The notes below the pieces were generated by a model, which was not told the DNA's origin, made no database searches, and saw nothing but the letters and a program-made list of their open reading frames with translations. Both the position numbers and the translations under genes were made by a program. Positions 55,078 through 63,328 of a DNA stretch of 64,000 nucleotides are shown here, piece after piece. Each line of letters starts with the position of its first letter. Position 1 is the stretch's first letter. The DNA is from UBA9926 sp018645765 (lineage in GTDB: Bacteria; Pseudomonadota; Gammaproteobacteria; Pseudomonadales; Azotimanducaceae): contig CASIBO010000004.1 of the NCBI GenBank assembly GCA_949372755.1, positions 62,001 to 126,000 on the forward strand, given 5' to 3'.

Positions 55078-55766
55078 TACAACCCACCTCCTGTGACCGA
55101 CGATAGTCTGGCGCTCACATCGATTGCCACACAATAACGATAAGTATGGGACTCCGTCCCAAGAAATGCCAGCCGGTCCATAAACCGCTTTAAATCGTCC
55201 GGCGTGTCAATATCCAAACCCAGCCCTGGTAGTTTTAAGACGGTCGGTTCAACGCCGACCCTTTGGGCGGCTTTCACATGTTTTCGAAAACTATCGATCC
55301 CAAACTGGAATGCCACAACGCCAGGCGGGGCTGCCAACAGACAGTTTGTACCACCCAGGTCATCTGCTGGCACCAAAGCCAGGCCCGGCCCTTTTGGGGA
55401 GAAACCGTCTAAAATGGCTTCGAGTTCGTCAGGCGTAACCAAGGGCACGTCTCCAGGCAAGAACAGCATTTGATCAATGCCCGCCTCGGTTAAGGTTTCA
55501 CTGGCATGCACCACCGCTGGAATAAGTCCTGCTTCGGCCGGTTCTGGCAAAATCAAAGCGCCGTAGCCTTCGGCCAATTCAATGGCAGCAGGATCATTCG
55601 TAATCACCATAATCTCATCAACCAACGGGCAGGCTTCAACCGCAATCAAAACATCCTCCACCATTGCTTGGCAGAGTCTGCGACGCTCCTCGCTCGACAA
55701 TAGGGACGACAAGCGCTGTTTAGCATTCTCGAACCCTTTAACCGGAATAATCGCGCGCGTCGTCAT
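55077..55766 (-). CDS. cofC: 2-phospho-L-lactate/PEP guanylyltransferase
   Basis: 229 residues, nucleotidyltransferase (GT-A-like) fold: RAIIPVKGFENAKQRLSSLLS with the GTP-binding Lys residues, LFLPGDVPLVTPDEL with metal-binding Asp, and LALVPADDLGGTNCLL. It activates 2-phospholactate, phosphoenolpyruvate or 3-phosphoglycerate with GTP to make the donor for CofD; which one is not decidable by eye. It overlaps both cofD (TGATG) and fbiC by one base. Confidence 0.93.
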   Translation of the reverse strand: MTTRAIIPVKGFENAKQRLSSLLSSEERRRLCQAMVEDVLIAVEACPLVDEIMVITNDPAAIELAEGYGALILPEPAEAGLIPAVVHASETLTEAGIDQMLFLPGDVPLVTPDELEAILDGFSPKGPGLALVPADDLGGTNCLLAAPPGVVAFQFGIDSFRKHVKAAQRVGVEPTVLKLPGLGLDIDTPDDLKRFMDRLAFLGTESHTYRYCVAIDVSARLSSVTGGGL

Positions 55767-56740
55767 CAGCCCGCTAACTCATCTGAAAATCGTAATACAG
55801 CTTCTGCAAGCGCCTGCTTGTCGTCGAGATTTTTCATCACAGTTTGGGTAACCATTGGCGTAAGCCCTAAGGCGCTAACCGCCTCTGCACTCATCGCATC
55901 GGCCTCATCTAGGACAAACCCATCCACCAATCCGGGATAGGTGTCTGCATAAAACTGGGCCACCGCCAGCGCTGTGCTTGGCATTTTGAGTTCGGTCATC
56001 ATTTTTGCGGCCGGCCCTTTTAAGGCCATTCCAGCCACGATCGGCGAAACCAGGACAACCGGGCAATCAGCCGCTTTCAGCGCCTTCCAAGTTTCAGCCA
56101 AATCCAGAATGGGCGCGACACTCACAAAGGGATTCGACGGGCAAATAATGATCTGTGACAGATCACCGGAGGCGATTAATTGCTCGAATTCAGGCGCTCG
56201 GCGAGCCGTCTCGATGCCTTGAAAGGAGATCCCCTTGATCAAAGGCTCGCAGCGATCGCGGACGAAATAATGTTGGAACGAAAGTGTCTCGCCGTTCTGA
56301 CAATGGATCAAGGTTGCAACGTTATCATCCGTCATGGGCACGACTTGTGTTAACACCCCCAGCGCGTGCATTAATCCGGCCGTGACCGCACTCAGCGAGT
56401 CGCCTTGCGCTAACAACGCGGTGCGATGAACATGTGTTGCCAAATCACGATCGCCAAGCCCAAACCAGGCATCCCCCCCAAGACGCTTCAGCGCATCCAG
56501 AAACTGCCAGGTTTCATCTTGTTGGCCCCAGCCTAAGGTTTGATTCGAAAGACCCGATAAGGTGTACATCAAGGTGTCTAGATCCGGACAAATCCGGAGG
56601 CCTAGGTGCTCGAAATCATCACCCGTATTCACGACAACCGTTAACGCGTCGGACGGCACGACTTGGGCGAGACCCAGCGCCAACTTCGCGCCGCCAACGC
56701 CGCCTGATAACGCCAGAACTGTCGGTGACGTCCGCACCAT
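55766..56740 (-). CDS. cofD: 2-phospho-L-lactate transferase
   Basis: 324 residues. N-terminal LALSGGVGGAKLALGLAQVV and VVVNTGDDFEHLGLRICPDLDTLMYTL are the CofD/FbiA signature (FO and GDP binding), with CPSNPFVSVAPIL and PIVAGMALKGPAAKMM later. It transfers the phospholactyl or phosphoenolpyruvyl group to FO, giving F420-0 or dehydro-F420-0. It is 86 bp downstream of cofE, the only gap among the five F420 genes, so a secondary promoter could sit there. Confidence 0.94.
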   Translation of the reverse strand: MVRTSPTVLALSGGVGGAKLALGLAQVVPSDALTVVVNTGDDFEHLGLRICPDLDTLMYTLSGLSNQTLGWGQQDETWQFLDALKRLGGDAWFGLGDRDLATHVHRTALLAQGDSLSAVTAGLMHALGVLTQVVPMTDDNVATLIHCQNGETLSFQHYFVRDRCEPLIKGISFQGIETARRAPEFEQLIASGDLSQIIICPSNPFVSVAPILDLAETWKALKAADCPVVLVSPIVAGMALKGPAAKMMTELKMPSTALAVAQFYADTYPGLVDGFVLDEADAMSAEAVSALGLTPMVTQTVMKNLDDKQALAEAVLRFSDELAG

Positions 56741-56826
56741 GATTCTCTCACTCTTATTTAACGCTGCAGTGGGACGCTATCACAAAAGCCTTTTTACCGG
56801 CTATTGAAACTCAGCCTACAGCAGGA

Positions 56827-57606
56827 TTATCGAAACATATCCATGGCTTTGGGTCGAAGCAAGGGTTTGACCCCAGCCAACTCAGGCGCACTCGGCGCCT
56901 GAGGCTGATAGCCGCGAACCAACACAACCGGCGCTTTTTCGGTGGTTTGACCCATCACCAAGGAGGCGCCTGCCGCCAATTCGTCGGCCGCGGCGACCTG
57001 GGTCACGAGCAATTCACGGCCAAAAATGTCCGTGCCGCCAACGTAGTCGTCTAACGCCGTAAGGCCCGCGACACCGATTGCCAGCCCCACCGTTCCAATC
57101 CGCCAGGCGCGTCCGATCGAGTCATTAATAATCACACCGACGTCGATGTCTAACCGATCGGCAATGCCGCGCCGCAGCGCTTGCGCGGACGCATCGGGAT
57201 CAAGGGGTAAAAGCAAACACAAATCATCCCCGTCGACACCGGCTTGGAAAATATTTGATTGATCAATCCCAGCATTGGCCGCAACAAAACCCAGGCGGTG
57301 CTCGACAATCAACACGCCCGGTCGTTTACGGACCACCTCATTGGACTCATTTAAAATCACTTGTACTTTTCTTGGGTCCTTATCAACTTCTTGGCCAAGC
57401 AGCACGGCGGCCTCAGTCGGGGTAATATCGTTGAGGTTCACATACTGGTTCTCAGCTTTCGAGACGATTTTCTGCGCCAGAACCAAAACGTCTCCGGACT
57501 GAAGCGACTCACCCATGCTGGCGAGCCCAGCAAGAATGATCTCAACCAGATCATCCCCGGGCTCCACCATCGGAATATTATCGATACTGGTGAGTGACAG
57601 CTTCAT
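56827..57606 (-). CDS. cofE: Coenzyme F420-0:L-glutamate ligase
   Basis: 259 residues, a single CofE domain: IPMVEPGDDLVEIILAGLA, DVLVLAQKIVSKAENQYVNLND, VRKRPGVLIVEHRLGFVAANAGIDQSNI, and VIINDSIGRAWRIGTVGLAIGVAGL are all family hallmarks (GTP and metal site). It adds L-glutamates to F420-0. Unlike actinobacterial FbiB it has no C-terminal nitroreductase-like domain. It overlaps npdG by 4 bp (ATGA). Confidence 0.95.
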   Translation of the reverse strand: MKLSLTSIDNIPMVEPGDDLVEIILAGLASMGESLQSGDVLVLAQKIVSKAENQYVNLNDITPTEAAVLLGQEVDKDPRKVQVILNESNEVVRKRPGVLIVEHRLGFVAANAGIDQSNIFQAGVDGDDLCLLLPLDPDASAQALRRGIADRLDIDVGVIINDSIGRAWRIGTVGLAIGVAGLTALDDYVGGTDIFGRELLVTQVAAADELAAGASLVMGQTTEKAPVVLVRGYQPQAPSAPELAGVKPLLRPKAMDMFR

Positions 57607-58274
57607 TCAGCGGCGGGCTCACCAGTGATCACAAGCCCAGCGCCGTTGATTTTATGGTGTCGGTTGATCGTAATCAAAATCGACGTCAAGGCTTCGGCCG
57701 CTGCTGCATTCTGTATTGGACCGGCATGCCAGCCTTTCAAACCAAGCGCCTCGATGAGTGTGATCACGGTATCCCGCGCCGCGCGCTTATTACCGGTCAC
57801 AAGCACATCACAAGCAATCGAATGGTCTTCTTGTAAATGCATCGCGCCAACATTTTGGAACGCCGACACAACGAAAACGTCTTCGCCAAGGTGGTCTTGA
57901 GCTTGCTGACCCGCCGATCCGGATGCGGGCATCTGCACTGTGCCGACCTTTGGCGGCACCAAAGGCACCGTTACATCGATCAGCACTTTACCCACCAAAG
58001 CATGCTTCACGGAATCGAGCGTGCTGAGTTGGTGCGCAAACGGGACTGTGAGCACGACCAGATCTGCTTGCTCGGCGGCAGCAGGGTTATCTAAGCCGGT
58101 GACATTGAGGTCGGGGAACTCCGTCAGAAGGGCCGCTGCGGCTTCTTGCCCTTTCTCGAGGGTCCGACTGCCGATAACAATGGTGTAGCCCGCTCTCGAC
58201 CATTGTCTGGCAAGACCGCCGCCTAGATCGCCGGTTCCGCCCAAAATTGCAATGGTCTTAATACTGTCACTCAT
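57603..58274 (-). CDS. npdG: F420:NADPH oxidoreductase
   Basis: 223 residues. Rossmann start TIAILGGTGDLGGGLARQWSRAGYTIVIGSRTLEKG, in which Ser-Arg after strand 2 fits NADPH binding; LVVLTVPFAHQLSTLDSV, VLIDVTVPLVPPKV and SAFQNVGAMHLQ are typical of NpdG/Fno. It passes hydride between NADPH and F420, here presumably making F420H2. AAAGGAAAG lies just before the ATG. It is the first gene of the F420 operon. Confidence 0.94.
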   Translation of the reverse strand: MSDSIKTIAILGGTGDLGGGLARQWSRAGYTIVIGSRTLEKGQEAAAALLTEFPDLNVTGLDNPAAAEQADLVVLTVPFAHQLSTLDSVKHALVGKVLIDVTVPLVPPKVGTVQMPASGSAGQQAQDHLGEDVFVVSAFQNVGAMHLQEDHSIACDVLVTGNKRAARDTVITLIEALGLKGWHAGPIQNAAAAEALTSILITINRHHKINGAGLVITGEPAAE

Positions 58275-59171
58275 GATCTTTCCTTTTTATAAAACGATTC
58301 AATTGCTTACTTCTCTTTTTCCGCCGCCGAACCATCAGGCTCCCCGCGTTCTAACTTTAACAACCCTTAATCCTCTGCCAGCCTGAGCGCCCTACCTAAC
58401 TGTCGGGCCTTGCTAGCGCCGATCAAACACCCCATACGGAGATCCGACCAGGACCGTATTATGAAGCAGTTTGCTCAGCAGTACACCCGCTAGAGCGCCC
58501 CTTAATTCAGAACAGCGCAACCTCAAGCGCCGACCGACTGCCTCAACCTGTCCTAAACAACCCAACTCCCTGTAACGCCTGCCAAGCGCTTCATCCTTTG
58601 ACGCCCTTGCCAGCCCCGCGCTTCAGCGCGGGCTGCCATGACCGCGGCGGTTATAAGCCGCCTGTGATCCTGTACGCAACCAACAGAACTTAGCCCATTA
58701 TTCATACCAAACTAAATAAGGGGCCCAAGGCCACCTTTTAGTCAAAGCCATTCCACATCAGACCAAAAATTCAACCTCCACTCATGCTGACCATAGGATC
58801 GTTGCTTATAGCGGTCATTGACAGTTCTTTTAGTCACTGCTTAAAAGCGCTAGCAACTCTGATCATAGACTGAAGAATCCAGCACTTGCACTGCGATGCA
58901 CTGTTCACTGTTGGTATCGCGCCAGTCTTGGTTCAGCAGCCTCGTGAGATTAAAGATCTTAACGAAAGACTTACCCCGGACATGACCCCTGAAGGTTAGA
59001 AACTGCTAATCAATCCTGGCATCGGTTGATCGCGCCAATCCGCATACGTGCCATTTCGCCCAACGGAGCCCGGACCCAGGACCCAGCCCTTGGCTTTTCA
59101 CGACTTCGAAGAACGCAGCCGTTTTGAAGCCATCGCCGAACAGACGCCTTGAAGTAACGTTCGGTGCGCGA
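58275..59171. other. 0.9-kb gene-free stretch upstream of the F420 operon
   Basis: No open frame on either strand is convincing. Two GC-rich hairpins are present: CCCGCGC-TTCA-GCGCGGG (58615-58632) and GGCGG...CCGCC (58646-58662). Neither is followed by a T-run. The stretch probably includes the F420 operon promoter near 58280-58320 (T-rich). A decayed gene or a small RNA is possible; I recognise neither. Confidence 0.5.
58612..58662. repeat. Two adjacent GC-rich hairpins (REP-like)
   Basis: First hairpin: 7-bp perfect stem with TTCA loop, flanked by AGC/GCT. Second: GGCGGTT-ATA-AGCCGCC with one G-T pair. They are 13 bp apart. Paired short palindromes of this type are seen in REP/BIME elements; no second copy was noticed in the window. 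Confidence 0.45.
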
Positions 59172-59771
59172 TCAATCGAGCGCTGAATCAAAGTGACCAT
59201 GGATCAGCGTCAAGCATTGTGAGGCGAATAGCATGTTCCGACCAAGTGACAAAAGGCCAACGCCCTGCCGCTTTAAACCACTCAGCGCGTTTTTAGACAG
59301 CGGCACTTGATCGGTCAAAATAAAGGTTGCCGCATCATCAGGGCGCGTTTGGGTTAACGATTGACCTTTTGGGCTCATCAGATAACAAGGTGCCGCGAGG
59401 CATTGGCGCTTGATCAGACCCTCAAAACTGAGTGTTTCGACCACAATTCCATTCGGCGCTGTCACGCACTGTTCCTTACCCAAACGCTCGGCGCCTTTGA
59501 GCGCAAGCGCACAACTGGCTAATAACGCCTGCTCCGAGAGTCCGCCCAAATCACCCATGTGGGCGCCATCGAAGGTCAATATTCGAGAGAAGTCTGCGCT
59601 GTCCTCGAAGACCAAGTGCAGCGTCACATTGGCGCGATGGCCTTTAGAGATAAACAGCGCGTTGGTAATCATTCCGGCGATAAATTCAACGTGCCCCCCA
59701 GAACCAACCGCGGCAAGAAAGCGGTCCGAACGGACGGGTGCTTTTCGACATCGAATCACAAAATTCGGCAT
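59172..59771 (-). CDS. TrmY-like tRNA (pseudouridine(54)-N1)-methyltransferase (COG1901)
   Basis: 199 residues from ATG 59771, chosen for AGGAAA about 8 nt upstream. It follows the archaeal TrmY SPOUT pattern: NFVIRCRKAPVRSDR, then a gly-rich VEFIAGMITNALFISKGHRANVTLHLVFE, ILTFDG, and near the C-terminus FILTDQVPLSKNALSGLKRQGVGLLSLGRNMLFASQCLTLIHGHFD. The last part matches the trefoil-knot SAM site (TDH-x-P ... SLGP-x-x-LLASHC-x-x-x-x-H). Archaeal TrmY methylates Psi54 of tRNA; bacterial homologues exist sporadically, and their target is less certain. Confidence 0.8.
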   Translation of the reverse strand: MPNFVIRCRKAPVRSDRFLAAVGSGGHVEFIAGMITNALFISKGHRANVTLHLVFEDSADFSRILTFDGAHMGDLGGLSEQALLASCALALKGAERLGKEQCVTAPNGIVVETLSFEGLIKRQCLAAPCYLMSPKGQSLTQTRPDDAATFILTDQVPLSKNALSGLKRQGVGLLSLGRNMLFASQCLTLIHGHFDSALD

Positions 59772-59901
59772 AACGGACTTTCCTAGTAACACTTTTACGG
59801 CGGCGGTCTGCAGACGCTTGCATGATAAACCGGTTTCGCCTGCGTGAATAATTTACCGACGTTGCCGGGAATTCGCTATGATCGAAGCAGAAGAGGCTCA
59901 A

Positions 59902-61164
59902 ATGCTCAAACTCTCAACCCATACTGATCTCCAAATGACCTGGTACAACACCAGCCACGCACTGTGGATGGCTGGCTTTAGCATACAGCAACTGCTGGTG
60001 ACCTGGATTCTGGTTGGCATCTTGGCGCAGTCCCCGGAAACAGTCGGCCTGGCCCAGCTTCTGATCGGCGTCCCAGCGCTCATTTTCATGCTCTGGGGCG
60101 GCGTCATCGGTGACCGAGTTGACGGTCGACATCTTTTAATCCAATCCCACTTGCTCAGCATCATCCCACCTTTAGTGCTTGCGCTCGCGGTCTACCTAGA
60201 CCAATTGGGCGTGTGGATCTTGATCCTGACCGCTCTCGTTGCAAACTTACTCAATAGCGCCTCGAATCCAGCTCGTAATACCATCTTGAATATCGTTGCT
60301 GGCGCGCGACTGCAATGGGCGATCAGTCTGTCCACCGGTATTGGCGCCATTGCCACCATAATTGGCACCCGGGTTGCGGGCAGTATTGATCAAATTGGGC
60401 TCGTCGAAGTGCTGCTGCTTCAAAGCGCGTGTTTTGGGGTGGGCGCCATCTTTTTAATCGGATTGCGCGCAAACGGCCCATCAACTGATGCCTCATCGCC
60501 CAATCCCAAGAGCCCGGCCGTTGCACAGCCCAGCACTTATTCGATAATCCGAGCGGGACTCGTTTATACCTGGCGTTTTAAATTAGCGAGAGACCTCGTA
60601 GGACTCAATTTCTTTTCCAGCTTCTTTAATGCCGGAGCCTGGATGGTAGCGATCCCTTTTATCATCAGCCGCGTTTATGCTGGCGACGCCCTGCTGCTAG
60701 CGAACATCACGGTCGTATTCTATTTTGGCTCGCTCATTGCCAATTTTGGTTTACTCAAATTCATGCCTTTGTCTCGGCCTGGGCAGGTCTATTTGATCCT
60801 GCAATTGAGCCGAGTCCTGGTGCTCTACCTTATCTGGTATGAACCCAGCATGACCTGGTTGTGGATCGCCGCTGCATTTTGGGGCTTTAATATGGGCGTA
60901 ACCAATACGATGTCCCGAGTCATGATTCAGGAAATAGCAGAGCCCGCCTTCAGAGCTCGACTCATGTCTGTCTTTACCCTTGGCCTTATGAGCGCAACCC
61001 CTATGGGGTCTTTGGTGCTTGGCATCGTCATTGGTCAATTTGGGGAACTCAATGCCCTGATTCCGGGCATGCTGGCCTCGATTATGATTTTTTACTACGG
61101 CTATAAAAGAAGCGATATTTGGCAATATCGCAGTCCGGTCCCGGCGCCGCCGGACGCGGCCTAA
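59902..61164 (+). CDS. MFS transporter
   Basis: 420 residues from ATG 59902, with AGAGG 5 nt upstream; ATG 59878 would add eight. Twelve membrane helices. The loop between helices 2 and 3 has MLWGGVIGDRVDGRHLLI (MFS motif A, G-x-x-x-D-R), and NLLNSASNPARNTILNIVAG follows the pattern of the EntS/MacA-like exporter group. A soluble central loop (ANGPSTDASSPNPKSP) separates the halves. Likely an exporter; substrate unknown. Confidence 0.88.
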   Translation: MLKLSTHTDLQMTWYNTSHALWMAGFSIQQLLVTWILVGILAQSPETVGLAQLLIGVPALIFMLWGGVIGDRVDGRHLLIQSHLLSIIPPLVLALAVYLDQLGVWILILTALVANLLNSASNPARNTILNIVAGARLQWAISLSTGIGAIATIIGTRVAGSIDQIGLVEVLLLQSACFGVGAIFLIGLRANGPSTDASSPNPKSPAVAQPSTYSIIRAGLVYTWRFKLARDLVGLNFFSSFFNAGAWMVAIPFIISRVYAGDALLLANITVVFYFGSLIANFGLLKFMPLSRPGQVYLILQLSRVLVLYLIWYEPSMTWLWIAAAFWGFNMGVTNTMSRVMIQEIAEPAFRARLMSVFTLGLMSATPMGSLVLGIVIGQFGELNALIPGMLASIMIFYYGYKRSDIWQYRSPVPAPPDAA

Positions 61165-61210
61165 CCTTCAGGGCTGCAGATTGACACCGCTTTCATTGAA
61201 CCCACCTTAT

Positions 61211-61233
61211 TTGTCCACAAAAACTGTGGATAA
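61211..61233. promoter_or_regulatory. Facing pair of DnaA boxes
   Basis: TTGTCCACA (61211-61219, plus, one mismatch to TTATCCACA) and a perfect TTATCCACA on the minus strand (61225-61233) face each other across 5 bp. Confidence 0.6.
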
Positions 61234-61292
61234 GTCTGGTGATAACTGTTGCCAACAACCGTCAACGCCAGTGTTTTCCGCGATTCAAGGAT

Positions 61293-61309
61293 TGTTCAAT
61301 TTTTGAACA
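61293..61309. repeat. Inverted repeat TGTTCAA-TTT-TTGAACA
   Basis: Perfect 7-bp arms around a 3-bp centre; could be an operator for a dimeric regulator or a small hairpin. It lies at the left edge of the AT-rich block. Confidence 0.5.
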
Positions 61310-61401
61310 GTTTAGTTTAAGTTCAATTAAAACATATAGTTACAAGTCATTCATAAGCACAATGTTGGCTTATAAGTCTAAGTCGAAATCTAAGGGTCAG
61401 A

Positions 61402-61410
61402 TGTGCATAA
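61402..61410 (-). promoter_or_regulatory. DnaA-box-like site TTATGCACA
   Basis: Matches TTATNCACA on the minus strand; 169 bp from the facing pair. Confidence 0.45.
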
Positions 61411-61687
61411 CTTAGTTAGTTTGATAAAAAACTATTTGCCGATTTCGTCAAAGACGGGCGCTCTACTGGGTTTTGAATCAAGGTCTGACCCGAATCGAAC
61501 CATAATAAAATGACTAAAATCAGCGTATTACCAATACCTGAGTTGATTCAAAAAGAACCCCAACGCCTTACTCCGTCCTGCGCACGCACTAAAAATTCAT
61601 GACCTGACCTAGAATTTGCTCAACAACCAACATTGCATTGAATGCACTTAAAGATACTATTGACCCTCGGCACAAAAGAGTCACGAC

Positions 61688-62368
61688 ATGATCAATCTGT
61701 ATACCGCACCAACCCCCAATGGCCATAAAGCTTCTGTGACCTTAGAAGAATTAGGCTTGCCCTATCAGTGCCATGCCATCAACTTGTCTGCAAATGATCA
61801 AAAGACGCCCGCCTTTCTAGCCCTGAATCCAAACGGCAGAATTCCCGTCATCCAAGATCTTGAGACCGGTGAGGTTGTTTTTGAGTCGGGCGCCATCATG
61901 ATCTATTTGGCTGAAAAAACGGGCCAGCTTTTGCCGACCTCAGGGGCCCGGCGATACGAGGTTCTACAATGGCTCATGTTCCAAATGGGTGGCATCGGCC
62001 CGATGATGGGTCAAGCTAATGTATTCTACCGGTACTTCCCTGAAACAATTCAGCCCGCCATTGACCGCTATCAAAACGAAAGTCGACGACTGTTCGAAGT
62101 GCTGGATACCGCGCTCGAGGATGCCGAATGGTTGGCTGGGGACTTCTCCATTGCGGATATCGCAAACTGGTGCTGGGTTCGAACTTATCGGTGGAGCGGC
62201 GTTTCCCGCGACAACCTACCGAATCTGGACCGTTGGCTCACCCAAATGAAATCCCGCCCGGCCTGCAGAGCCGGCATTAACGTACCCGCTCCCGCACCCA
62301 AAAAGATCCTCACAGGTGAGGCCCTCAACACCTTTGCCAAAGGCGCTCAAACCATTTTGCAGACTTAA
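61688..62368 (+). CDS. Glutathione S-transferase family protein (YfcG/Nu-like)
   Basis: 226 residues. MINLYTAPTPNGHKASVTLEELGLPYQCHAINLSANDQKTPAFLALNPNGRIPVIQD has the thioredoxin-like start with the TPNG motif of Nu-class/YfcG-type enzymes, which act as disulfide-bond reductases, and FESGAIMIYLAEKTG. The C-terminal helical domain has LAGDFSIADIANW. It is unlike the other GST at 25182. Thiol-disulfide or conjugation substrate not known. Confidence 0.9.
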   Translation: MINLYTAPTPNGHKASVTLEELGLPYQCHAINLSANDQKTPAFLALNPNGRIPVIQDLETGEVVFESGAIMIYLAEKTGQLLPTSGARRYEVLQWLMFQMGGIGPMMGQANVFYRYFPETIQPAIDRYQNESRRLFEVLDTALEDAEWLAGDFSIADIANWCWVRTYRWSGVSRDNLPNLDRWLTQMKSRPACRAGINVPAPAPKKILTGEALNTFAKGAQTILQT

Positions 62369-62377
62369 AAGACCGAC

Positions 62378-63280
62378 TCAATAAATCGAGAGGAATTCTT
62401 GAAATGCCACCATTTGTCCGCCGCTCGCTGATGAGGGCACGATGATCGGCGTTTTAATTCCGGCATCAAACCAAGCCTCAATCCCTTCTCTAACCATCGC
62501 AGCCGTGCCAAACAAGGTCGTATCCGCAAGCCAACGATCGGTTAAAAAATGCGGCACACGGTCCCGGTCTCCGGCGGCAAGCGCCGCTTCAATACCGTCC
62601 ATTTCTGCTTCATAACCCGCAGCTTTCCAGTAGGCTCGATAATTCGGCAGCATCGCATAAGAGGTTAAGGTCCGACGATTAACGGCTTTAGCCGCCTCCA
62701 GGTCGTCTGAGATACAGGTTGGGATCATGTTCCCGATAAAGAAATCATCCCGGGCGCGCGTTTCGTCAGCCAAATAGCCTAAGGAGGTGCTCATATGCGA
62801 ACGAGCCCCATTGGCAAACACCATGCCATCGCCAATTTCTTCCGCCAGCTGGATCATCTTATGCCGAAGCGTTGCCAGAACAATCGGCGGCATGGGTCCA
62901 ACCCTCGGGACGGCTTTAAGCGCCTCGACAAACGTCCGCGTATCGGACAAAGGCTTGCCGCTACTCAGACCCCGTGACTTTAAGGCCGGCGCATGGCTCA
63001 CGCCGATCCCAAAACGAAATCGACCCTGTGAAATTTCGTGGAGGTACCCAGCCGTACTGGCAAAGTCGACAACCTGCCGAAAATAGATCGGCATAATACT
63101 GGTTCCAATCTCAATCTCATTGGTCACATGCGCGAGCGACTGACAGAGCGCCAGCGAATCGCCAAGACTCGGCGCATAAATACCGGGATAACCGCGTTTT
63201 TCAATTTCCTGGGCAAGTTCTAAGGTTGCTTGTCGGCGACCGGGAACGGCCGCTAGGCTTAAAGCAGGCAAACGGGACAT
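62378..63280 (-). CDS. LLM-class F420-dependent oxidoreductase
   Basis: 300 residues. LAQEIEKRGYPGIYAPSLGDSLALCQSLAHVTNEIEIGTSIMPIYFRQVVDFASTAGYLHEISQGRFRFGIGVSHAPALKSRGL is the LLM barrel first half. CAGGAGG lies 6 nt before the ATG. It is the seventh LLM gene of the window and not linked to the F420 operon. Its stop is 9 bp from the end of the convergent GST gene. Confidence 0.88.
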   Translation of the reverse strand: MSRLPALSLAAVPGRRQATLELAQEIEKRGYPGIYAPSLGDSLALCQSLAHVTNEIEIGTSIMPIYFRQVVDFASTAGYLHEISQGRFRFGIGVSHAPALKSRGLSSGKPLSDTRTFVEALKAVPRVGPMPPIVLATLRHKMIQLAEEIGDGMVFANGARSHMSTSLGYLADETRARDDFFIGNMIPTCISDDLEAAKAVNRRTLTSYAMLPNYRAYWKAAGYEAEMDGIEAALAAGDRDRVPHFLTDRWLADTTLFGTAAMVREGIEAWFDAGIKTPIIVPSSASGGQMVAFQEFLSIY

Positions 63281-63328
63281 AAGATCCTCCTGGTTTTGAT
63301 CTAAATTATTTTGGTGCGCAGACGCACA

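Larger units (their letters stand above)
61165..61687. other. 0.5-kb AT-rich gene-free stretch with DnaA-box-like sites
   Basis: No gene seen. It contains two facing DnaA-box-like sites, a third further on, a 17-bp inverted repeat (61293-61309) and an AT-rich block between them (about 61310-61380). GGGTCAGA (61394) and TCTGACCC (61484) form an 8-bp inverted pair. A promoter for the GST gene must lie at the right end. Confidence 0.6.

Noticed and set aside
61481..61500. tRNA T-loop look-alike on the minus strand (GGTTCGATTC)
   Set aside because: Flanking bases do not form a T-stem and no acceptor, anticodon or D arms can be drawn.
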